Positions 1 through 7,044 of a DNA stretch of 64,000 bases are shown here, in pieces. The number at the start of each line of letters is the position of its first letter. The first letter of the stretch is position 1. A model generated the notes under the pieces. That model searched no databases. It saw nothing but the letters and a program-made list of their open reading frames with translations, and was not told where the DNA came from. The stretch lies in assembly GCA_022844275.1 (NCBI GenBank), contig JALHMB010000009.1, positions 1 to 64,000 of the forward strand. The letters run 5' to 3'. This DNA comes from Hyphomicrobiaceae bacterium (lineage in GTDB: Bacteria; Pseudomonadota; Alphaproteobacteria; Rhizobiales; Hyphomicrobiaceae). Both the position numbers and the translations under genes were made by a program.

Positions 1-31
1 CTTTCGTCGTCAGACGTCAGGAGCGTCTCGG

Positions 32-146
32 TTATGTTGAGCGATGTCCTATCGATGTGCCGAGTTCAGGCGCCTCATCGAAACTACCCCACATAATTTT
101 GTACTCCACATAGTTCGGCTTATGTTGAGCTCAACATAAGCCGAAC
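32..146. repeat. Palindrome and repeat cluster at a mobile-element boundary
   Basis: A perfect 34-bp palindrome occupies 113-146; its left arm is GTTCGGCTTATGTTGAG and the right arm is its exact reverse complement. The core TTATGTTGAG recurs at 32-41 and 120-129 on the plus strand and at 130-139 on the minus strand. Close variants TTATGTGGGG and TATGTGGAG lie on the minus strand at 88-97 and 103-111. The palindrome runs into the DUF2958 reading frame and supplies its stop codon. Multiple short sites in both orientations at a gene break look like tyrosine-recombinase binding sites at the end of an inserted element. That role is inference; only the repeats and the gene break are seen. Confidence 0.6.
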
Positions 147-295
147 AATGTGTCATTGTCCTCGTCGAGCTCGGTCGCGAGCCATGTGGCGGCACCGACC
201 GGATTGAAAAATTTGACGACGGGCACGTGATCGACATCATGCAGACGTCCATTGGCCAACAGGCGATCGTGCAGTCCCGGTGTCAGGAGGATCAT
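131..295 (-). pseudogene. Truncated DUF2958 protein
   Basis: A 54-residue frame that begins MILLTPGLHDRLLANG and continues through VVKFFNPVGAATWLATELD to LFGLC matches the N-terminal half of DUF2958, a family of roughly 100-residue cytoplasmic proteins of unknown function common on rhizobial plasmids and ICEs. The frame stops inside the palindrome at 113-146, so the C-terminal half is missing. The ATG overlaps the stop of ardC by ATGA, so the two were one translationally coupled operon. The family usually sits beside ardC-type genes, which agrees. I read it as a gene cut by insertion of an element to the left of position 131. Confidence 0.7.
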
Positions 296-1242
296 GCCGC
301 GGCCCTCCCTGCGGCCGAAGGCACGTTGTCGGCTTCGGGCAGGAAGCCAAGGAGGTAGTCGGCGGCCTTGCTGGCCAGCGACGCGGCACGCACGATGGCG
401 CGGTTGTCCTCGCGCAGCACTTCGAGCCAAGACGCGAGATAGTCGGCGTGGCGGACGGTCGGCGTGATCCCGAGCGACGCGCAGCAGAAGGCGGCGTTCA
501 TTTCGGCGACCAGCTCCTCGAAGGCATACTTGCGCGACCCGAACGACCCGGAGAGGTCGCGATTGAGACGCGAGCTATGCCCAGAGGCATGACCGAGCTC
601 GTGGAGCGCGGTTCGGTGCCAGTTGATGGGCTCGAAGAACGCCGGCGGCGGCGGCACCTGCACGTAGTCTTGCGAGAAATTGTAATAGGCGCGATTACCG
701 CCGATGCGAAAGTCGATGCCGGTCGCCTTGATCAGAGCTTCGACGCGCGGCTCGATGGTGCCTGGCGGCGGTGGCGGTGCGGCTGTTGCGATCTGATCTG
801 TGAGATCATCGATCTGATCCGTATTAAAGACGGTGAATCGTTTCAGGAACGGAATGGCACGAGCTTCGCCGCCACTCTGCGCAGCACGCCACCGTGCATC
901 ATCCGGAATGAAGCGGTCGGCATAGACGACGGTGGTGCCGCGCTCACCTTTGCGGACATGGCCGCCAAGTGCCAGCGCCTGCCGAAACGTCAGCCAGCTC
1001 TGGCCGGTGTACGCTTTCTCGATCACCTCCCCCCAGAGAATGAGGACGTTGATGCCGGAATAAGCCCGGTTCGTCGATGCGTTCTTCGGCATGGCGAGCT
1101 GCGCCTTGGCCGAGGGCACGTCCCAGGGCTGAACCCAGGGGAAGCGGCCCTTTTCGATCTCGGCAATGATCTTGTTGGTGATGTCGTCGTAGAAGTTGGT
1201 CCGGTCGCCGCCGGAACGCTTGCGCGTGGTCGATCTGGACAT
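292..1242 (-). CDS. ardC: ArdC-type anti-restriction protein
   Basis: The 316-residue protein has an N-terminal ssDNA-binding ArdC domain (about residues 15-135, with FPWVQPWD, TNRAYSGINVLILW and VRKGERGTTVVYADRF) followed by a zincin-like metallopeptidase domain with the zinc motif HELGHASGH at residues 214-222 (H214, E215, H218). Proteins of this family are carried by conjugative plasmids and ICEs and protect incoming single-stranded DNA from host restriction. Length is normal for the family. The start ATG follows GGAGACCCGCG, a reasonable ribosome site. It is coupled to the truncated DUF2958 gene. Function is by family; the catalytic motif is seen directly. Confidence 0.9.
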   Translation of the reverse strand: MSRSTTRKRSGGDRTNFYDDITNKIIAEIEKGRFPWVQPWDVPSAKAQLAMPKNASTNRAYSGINVLILWGEVIEKAYTGQSWLTFRQALALGGHVRKGERGTTVVYADRFIPDDARWRAAQSGGEARAIPFLKRFTVFNTDQIDDLTDQIATAAPPPPPGTIEPRVEALIKATGIDFRIGGNRAYYNFSQDYVQVPPPPAFFEPINWHRTALHELGHASGHSSRLNRDLSGSFGSRKYAFEELVAEMNAAFCCASLGITPTVRHADYLASWLEVLREDNRAIVRAASLASKAADYLLGFLPEADNVPSAAGRAAA

Positions 1243-1844
1243 CGCGGGTCTCCGCGACGGGCCGGCGAGAGCCTCTCTCTCACCTCTTCAGCCCGTCGCG
1301 AGAACCGCCGCGCTCCTCTGCCTCTTTCCACGGCAGCCGGCCGGCGGCCGGCGGCCGTCCTATGGACGCGTTGCGCCCGCGGATGGCCATGTTTCTCGAT
1401 GAGGTGGAGTGCCGTTTCTCTGGACATCGTGGTCACGCGCCACGGGACCGTGACCCGGATGGGCCGAGACCCGCTGCGCGGGGCTCGGGCGCGCGGCTTC
1501 ACGCCGCGCGGTAGGGCCCGGTCGCGGCCGCTGGCGGCCGCGAGGCGCCCAACCCATTTTCCGGAATTAGAAACCGCTGACGTTCGGCGGCCGACTGAGA
1601 AGCTATCAAAAACCTGTTCCTCCGCGAGGCCTCGTCCCACTTGGCGGTGTGCTTGCTTGTGCTCCTCTTCCCGAGGCTTTTCGTCCGCTTGTCGAACGGG
1701 AGCAACAAGATGGCGTTCTAGGCTTTGAAAGCGGTGCCAAGCTGGCAGACGATAAACCCCAATAGCTGGCGTCGAGTGAGGTGTGATCGGCGACGTGAGA
1801 TACGCCGCCGCCCTTGTCTGGTCTTAGGGGTACCGCCTCGTCGA
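1243..1844. other. About 600 bp without a recognisable gene
   Basis: The stretch upstream of ardC contains GC-rich low-complexity sequence (repeated GGCCGGC near 1337-1362) and short open frames with no recognisable motif. It presumably includes the ardC promoter, but I see no convincing -35/-10 pair. On the minus strand a short frame starting MSRETALHLIEKHG (about 1425 downward) may be a remnant of a small ICE gene; it runs out of frame into ardC and I do not call it. Confidence 0.4.
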
Positions 1845-2160
1845 TTAGATGTCGATCTTCTCCGCGATCTCGATCGCATCATCGACCTTGATGCCGAGAT
1901 ACCTCACTGTGCTCTCGATCTTAAGTGCCCAAGTAGGAGCTGAACTGCGCGTAGATTGCCGGTTCGCTGATAGATCAGTACCGCCTTCGTGCGTCGTAGC
2001 GAAGCCGATGCTGGCCCCCAATCTTGCACGAGCCGAGCGTACTACTGTGCAGTCAGTTCAACCCGGTCATCACGACCAGCGAAAAGGAGCTGGCACGGCT
2101 TACGGCCTGTCAAACGTAGATACTCGTCGATCGCCATTTGCGTCTGGTCTGCCGCAATGA
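1845..2160 (-). pseudogene. Decayed tyrosine recombinase (integrase) C-terminus
   Basis: Minus-strand translation gives LFAGRDD, then an in-frame stop, then YARLVQDW, LRRTKAVLIYQRTGNLRA and VQLLLGH; after a frameshift it continues KIESTVRYLGIKVDDAIEIA to a TAA stop at 1845-1847. This is the catalytic C-terminal half of a tyrosine recombinase: R of the RRTKA box, the LLGH box, and the nucleophile Tyr in STVRYLGI. The frame has at least one internal stop and one frameshift, part of the segment between TAQ and LRRT is lost, and the N-terminal domain is absent. It is therefore a relic, not an active integrase. Confidence 0.8.
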
Positions 2161-2403
2161 CGGCGAGGATTGGGCCGACAAGGTGACCGTCCCCATCGAA
2201 GCTTTCATCCACAGCCTGGAGGAGTTTCCCCATATTGGTCCCCGGCATGATAGACACCGCCCGGGCTTACGGGTTTGCGGCGTTCCGCGTTTGGACAAAG
2301 CTACCGTTGTGTTCCAAGTGATGGATGCCCATGTCATCGTTCTTCGCATCGGCTATCTTGGCCGGAACGTAACGGGGCGTCTTCCGGAACCCATTGAGGC
2401 ATC

Positions 2404-2955
2404 ATGAACCGCTATGAGCGCCTGCGGCGCGTTCTGATCGTTTGCCACCACTGCCTGACGAACATTGCCTACTATCGGGGTGGATACTCCGGGAAGAAGC
2501 CGACCTATGACAGGGAGAGCAACTTCTGGCTCACGGCCAATGGCAACTTCCTAGATGCGGCCGTGCTGGCATGGTGCAAGCTTTTCGCCAGCAAGGAGGC
2601 GCACAACTGGAAGCGCGTCGTGCCGACGGCATCGCAGGACGCATTCGAAGCCAGATTGCTAAAGGCTGCGGGTATGACGGCGACCGGATGGGCCGACTAC
2701 AATAACCGCATGAGGGCCTATCGTGATAAGTTCGTCGCCCATCTGGATTCGGAGAAAACCATGCATCTGCCGATGCTTGATCCGGCCATCAAGAGTACGT
2801 TCTACTATGCGGAGTATCTCTTGGATAACGAGGCTAGTCTGGTCACCCTGCCGGACGGAGATGTGAATTTCCGGGCTCGCTACAAGAAACAAAAGCAGGA
2901 AGCTGAACGCATCTACGGGAAGAAGAGGCATTCGCTAGGCCCGACCGGCGACTGA
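2404..2955 (+). CDS. Hypothetical protein with HEPN-like RxxxxxH motif
   Basis: This 183-residue, mostly helical protein has no family I can name with certainty. In the middle (about residues 98-110) it carries RAYRDKFVAHLDSE, an R-(x5)-H arrangement followed by an acidic residue, like the RX4-6H active site of HEPN ribonucleases such as AbiU2-type domains. It begins MNRYERLRRVLIVCHHCLTN and is rich in aromatic residues and lysine. It ends 2 bp before the convergent stop of the RelA/SpoT-like gene, so the two genes are tail to tail. Given the surrounding defence-like genes, a toxin or nuclease role is possible, but this is inference. Confidence 0.6.
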   Translation: MNRYERLRRVLIVCHHCLTNIAYYRGGYSGKKPTYDRESNFWLTANGNFLDAAVLAWCKLFASKEAHNWKRVVPTASQDAFEARLLKAAGMTATGWADYNNRMRAYRDKFVAHLDSEKTMHLPMLDPAIKSTFYYAEYLLDNEASLVTLPDGDVNFRARYKKQKQEAERIYGKKRHSLGPTGD

Positions 2956-2957
2956 TC

Positions 2958-5900
2958 TTAGATATCCTCGTCGATTGGTTCTCCCCAATTCAGTTTCTGC
3001 AGGGCATAGGTTTGTTCCGCGCGATCCTGCTCGGAAGCTATTGTCCGCTCCAGCGATGCGATTTCCTTCTTGGCAAAATTTACCACTGAAGTGCGGCTGT
3101 CCGTCAACCATCCCTGGAGAATTTGCTTTTTGGCCTTGTAGACCTCCACAAAGCCAAACTCACCGGTCACAGTGCCCGATTGGTTGAGAGCAAATTCGAT
3201 TTTCCGCCGGAGCTCAGCATCATCCGGATCAAGGGATCCCACGATCTCCCGGCAAATCTCAAAGACGCGCTCGGCACCGCTATAATTGGAGAGCATCTCG
3301 AGGATGCCATAAGCGTCTCGTTTGCTCTTTGCAGCGCACTTAATCATGGCCGCAGCTAGCTCATCCGAGAGCTCCGGAAACACGGCATGGACAAACGAAA
3401 CCGCTTCATACTCCCTCTGCCCATCTCGCAACCACGCAAGCACAGCCTCGAGCACCACCGCCGGCGCTAGGGCCAGCGATCGGAACTCGGTCAGCGCATA
3501 GGGTATCGCCTCGTAGTTCTTCTTTCGGGGTGGCGCCGCCGCATATCTCAGCCTTGCAGCAAAAAATTCCAGAACGCTGGGAAGATCGACCGCAGCGAAG
3601 GCCGATAGCAGATAGTCCAGATGGTAGTCGGCCTTGGTGTGTGGCACCAAGGCGTTCAACAATGCCACGCGTTCATTGTGAGTAAGGCCTTCAGCGAGGG
3701 CCGGAAGGGCCTTGTCCATGTACCAGATTTCTTCCATCCAGTCCGTTTGTGCCTGAGATCCGAGCCACGCAATGGCCTCCATCAAGAGCGGTTTGCCCGT
3801 CATATCCGGCTGCCCAAACACGTTCACAAGGCTCGCAACGATCTCGACGACAACTAAATGTTCCCCGTTCTTGACGGCCATTTTGAACACGTCCGACAGG
3901 ACGACAATGTAGATCTCGTTGGCGCCTCGGTAGTGCCTGGCAATCGGTCGAAGATGTTTTCCTTCCTTTGCCCAATGTTCCAGTATCGGCTGCAAATCCG
4001 CCTTCCTGCTTGATTTTTCCAGGCTTGTAAGAATGAGCGTGAGGAAATGCGCCACGTTCCCAGGAAGCGAATCCAAACGCTCCAGGACAAGCTCGGGTTG
4101 CTCTTCACACAATCGGCGAAGAAGCTCCTGCAAGCCCCGATGCGCGGCGAGGTCATGCGATTCCGATGAGGCGCATCGCTCCAATCGTGCCCACCAACTA
4201 TCGGCGGTAGCTTGAGTAAAATCGGCGAGATAAGCGTCGATGCGCTGGGAACGCCAAGCATCGTCGCGCCGAAAGTCGAACTTCGGCGTATCCCAACTTG
4301 GAGTGTAAACGGAGTTGAGGCTGACCAGTGTCTTGAATATCTCGTACTCGGCATCAGCGGCCAGCGCGTCTCGGATCATCAATGCGGCCGGACGTAGCTT
4401 CTCTTGCAGCGCTTTGATGGTATCGTCATCGTCACTGTAAGGGGTCAGGCACAAGGTCCGGTACATGTTCCAGGCATCGTGTTCGATCGCCTTCTTAACC
4501 TCGAAGGATGCCGAGGCAAGCGTGTCCAAAAGAAAGGAAGCGACCTTCAAACTGTCACGCATGACCAGCGCAGCAAGGGCATTCGTATACTGTCCTTGCG
4601 TTGGTGTTTGTGAGGCCGACGACAGGTGCTGGAGAATCACGAGGCGGTCCGTATCCGAACGGCTGCTCTGATAGAGGCTCATCAGCAAGTCGATTGCCTT
4701 GCTCCGGGCAATCTCAATCTCCTTGGTGGCAGGCATTGCGCCGTGTTCGAAGGTTACCGTCTTGTACGAACTCGATGTTCCAGCGAGATCCGGCTTCAAG
4801 ACCTGTTCGCATACCTTGATGACCAGCGGGCGCACCTGTGCCCTTTCATTCGCCTCAATTCCTTCAAGCTTTCTCATCAAGCGTAGATGCACCTCGCCGC
4901 CAACCTTGCGGACAACCCGTAGAGGTACGGCAGCAAAGCTTTCCACGGACTGAAGTACCCGATCCTTCTCCTCCTTTTCCTGCGCGTGCTTCATCAACCG
5001 AACCAGAAGGTCGAAGGTGGCCTCCGTATCCGCGTAAGGAAAGAGACCCAGAAGATCGAGCGCAGCATCTATAACGTGAGCACCCGCCCAACCGTCCATC
5101 TCCCCCGCACCGGTTATAATCCTGGCTGCCGGCGTGCCACGGCTCCGATCGATCGCCTCTTCAACGGTTGCCAAGAGCTCGGGCACAAGAGGCTGCGGGT
5201 CATCATGATTGGGAAGGTAGTGCTCGCGGATGCGCTCCAGCACGTCGCGGCGTTCGTTGTTGTCCGCCGCATCCTTCAGCGCCAGAAGTGGGCCTTTTTC
5301 GAAGATGGGCTTGCCCAGCATGAGGCTCTCGAAGTCATGCTTGGCTTTGCCGAACTCATGCCCGGCAGGCACGAGGTACTTGAGCATGATGTCTCGGAAG
5401 CGCTTTTCAATTTGGCCGAGCGCCTTCTTGGCGAATTCCGTGCCCAAGGGCCTTTTATAGATGATGTCATGGGAGGTTTCCGACCAGGCGTGATTAAGGA
5501 TGGTCTGGAGCTGCACCTCGCAACGCAGGCCGGCAAACCGGGCGTATTCTGGCAAGGAGGTCCGGCTTTCCTTCAGCCGCACAACGAAATTGTACCCTCG
5601 ATACTGCGGTTCGCTCCCATCCTTAGATACCGGATGGTGGATTTTCGTGCTGTCGTAGTCGATGTCGAAGTTGTCATGCAGGATGCGGCTGTGCAGGAAC
5701 TCGTTCAGATCCCCGTTTGAATAGAATATCAATCGGCAGCCGGCGAGGTCTTTGCGTAATTCCTCTATGTTGGATGCTTCGCCTTCGCCACTTTCTTCCA
5801 GCCGCGCACGAAGTCTCACGGCGTCTTTTGCCCTATGCTGGGATTGCGGCCTGCTGGCCTTCAGGGTTGCGGTTGCAATCGCTTGGTTCAGAATGTTGGC

Positions 5901-5963
5901 GACGACTTCCGCGAAATCCTGGTACAGTGCTTGGCCGCCTGCAGCGTATTCATTGATGTTCAT
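2958..5963 (-). CDS. Large RelA/SpoT-domain protein with long helical C-terminus
   Basis: The 1001-residue protein begins MNINEYAAGG; this start is chosen because GGAGG stands just upstream of ATG 5963, while the frame stays open further up to 6086. Residues 40-170 carry the RelA/SpoT nucleotidyltransferase signature: HRAKD (43-47, the RxKD box), KDLAGCR (71-77), YRGYNFVV (121-128), EVQLQT (149-154) and HAWSETSHDIIYK (158-170). There is no HD hydrolase, TGS or ACT domain, so it is not housekeeping Rel/Spo. The remaining 750 residues are leucine-rich helical repeats, HEAT- or ARM-like by appearance. Stand-alone synthetase domains of this type are used in toxSAS toxins and CapRel-type phage defence, where they pyrophosphorylate nucleotides or tRNA. 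The length and the repeat region are unusual. Confidence 0.75.
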   Translation of the reverse strand: MNINEYAAGGQALYQDFAEVVANILNQAIATATLKASRPQSQHRAKDAVRLRARLEESGEGEASNIEELRKDLAGCRLIFYSNGDLNEFLHSRILHDNFDIDYDSTKIHHPVSKDGSEPQYRGYNFVVRLKESRTSLPEYARFAGLRCEVQLQTILNHAWSETSHDIIYKRPLGTEFAKKALGQIEKRFRDIMLKYLVPAGHEFGKAKHDFESLMLGKPIFEKGPLLALKDAADNNERRDVLERIREHYLPNHDDPQPLVPELLATVEEAIDRSRGTPAARIITGAGEMDGWAGAHVIDAALDLLGLFPYADTEATFDLLVRLMKHAQEKEEKDRVLQSVESFAAVPLRVVRKVGGEVHLRLMRKLEGIEANERAQVRPLVIKVCEQVLKPDLAGTSSSYKTVTFEHGAMPATKEIEIARSKAIDLLMSLYQSSRSDTDRLVILQHLSSASQTPTQGQYTNALAALVMRDSLKVASFLLDTLASASFEVKKAIEHDAWNMYRTLCLTPYSDDDDTIKALQEKLRPAALMIRDALAADAEYEIFKTLVSLNSVYTPSWDTPKFDFRRDDAWRSQRIDAYLADFTQATADSWWARLERCASSESHDLAAHRGLQELLRRLCEEQPELVLERLDSLPGNVAHFLTLILTSLEKSSRKADLQPILEHWAKEGKHLRPIARHYRGANEIYIVVLSDVFKMAVKNGEHLVVVEIVASLVNVFGQPDMTGKPLLMEAIAWLGSQAQTDWMEEIWYMDKALPALAEGLTHNERVALLNALVPHTKADYHLDYLLSAFAAVDLPSVLEFFAARLRYAAAPPRKKNYEAIPYALTEFRSLALAPAVVLEAVLAWLRDGQREYEAVSFVHAVFPELSDELAAAMIKCAAKSKRDAYGILEMLSNYSGAERVFEICREIVGSLDPDDAELRRKIEFALNQSGTVTGEFGFVEVYKAKKQILQGWLTDSRTSVVNFAKKEIASLERTIASEQDRAEQTYALQKLNWGEPIDEDI

Positions 5964-6344
5964 GGCGCGCCCCCTCCTTCCACGAAATATCCCACATATG
6001 GGGAATAACCCGCAACGTCGGCAGATATGACGCGTGAGCTCGTACCAGCTACTGACTATGCGCGAGATGTCGTTGCTGAAAGCCATTTTCGAAGGGATTC
6101 ATCAGGTGACGAAATTGCTCTAACCAACCGGCAACAAAAAAGGCTCCGTGCGTGGGCGGCCGAACGAATTTCCTCAAGGGCGAGCAACGCGCATTCCTTC
6201 TCGAAATTCCCTCTGACGACAGCGCCCTTCATTGCATCCATCCGAAGAGGCTTCCATTCGCGCACTACATCGGCGATCCGAACCTGACATCATCCGACGG
6301 CTAGATCCTTCCAGTAGGCAGCCGTCCTGTCGGTGCGGGAACCT
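5964..6344. other. Upstream region without a recognisable gene
   Basis: About 380 bp upstream of the RelA/SpoT-like gene. It must hold the promoter of that gene; GGAGG at about 5972-5976 (minus strand) is its ribosome site. Short plus-strand frames here show no motif and may be the worn 5-prime part of the Tn3 transposase relic that becomes recognisable downstream. Confidence 0.35.
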
Positions 6345-6928
6345 ACAATCCTCAACACGGCAATGCGCCGGTCCTCAACATCTACGCGCGCGTCAACGGT
6401 TTTCCACACCAAAGTGCTTTCCGCAAGCGAGTCCGAGGACGCTCACGTTCCTGACAAGCTGTGTACTGTGGAAGCGGCCTTGCCGATGAACCCGACGGCC
6501 ATGACAACCGCGCCCGAGAACACGCGACCGACACGAGAGGGGCCACCGGCTTACTCTTCGGAGGCTTCCGTATGATTGATGTTCGATGCAGGTCGAGGTG
6601 CCGCAACATGCCGCGGCTGAAGTTCGGCTACATCGGCTCAGCTAAGCCCAACAAGCGGATTGCCAACCTGCTCAGCAAACCCATCGACACGCAGCTTTCA
6701 AGGACAACTGGAAGGGCCTCCTGCGTATTGGCGTGTCGTTCAACTTAGGCATCGTGCTTCCGGCGGTCATTCTCCGCCGGCCTTAGGCCCTACAAGCAGG
6801 AGAACCAGCTTTCAGCTGCATTCGTTGAGTTCGGCCGCATCGATCGGACGGAGTTAATGCTGAATTACCTGGAAAGCCCTGCAATCCGCAGAAGCACGCA
6901 GGAAAGCCTCAACAAAGGCGCGGCGTAA
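6345..6928 (+). pseudogene. Decayed Tn3-family transposase, C-terminal part
   Basis: Read across several frameshifts, the plus strand gives in order FHTKVLSASESEDAHV, HATDTRGATGLLFGGF, then MPRLKFGYIGSA, IANLLSKPIDTQ, FKDNWKGLLRIGVSF, LGIVLPAVILRR, PYKQENQLSAAFVEFGRID, RTELMLNYLE and RRSTQESLNKGAA. This is the collinear order of the DDE catalytic half of Tn3-family transposases (HTKVI, TDTGG, MPR, LLRIG, ELGRI, LNYLE and LNKGEA blocks). At least three frame changes and in-frame stops break it. No terminal inverted repeat was identified. It marks an old transposon insertion between two defence-like genes. Confidence 0.75.
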
Positions 6929-7044
6929 CACCTGCTGCGGGATTGCCATGCGGCTCGACAACCGAGGCCGCTTGCTGGACCGCAGCCACGACAGCCAGAT
7001 TCTTCGCGCGAAGGCGAAGTCCTTAGGACCTGGAAGCCTAGAAG

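Noticed and set aside
280-1728. Long plus-strand open frame of about 480 codons opposite ardC
   Set aside because: It is antisense to the clearly coding ardC gene, has no known domain, and reflects high-GC codon use on the other strand.
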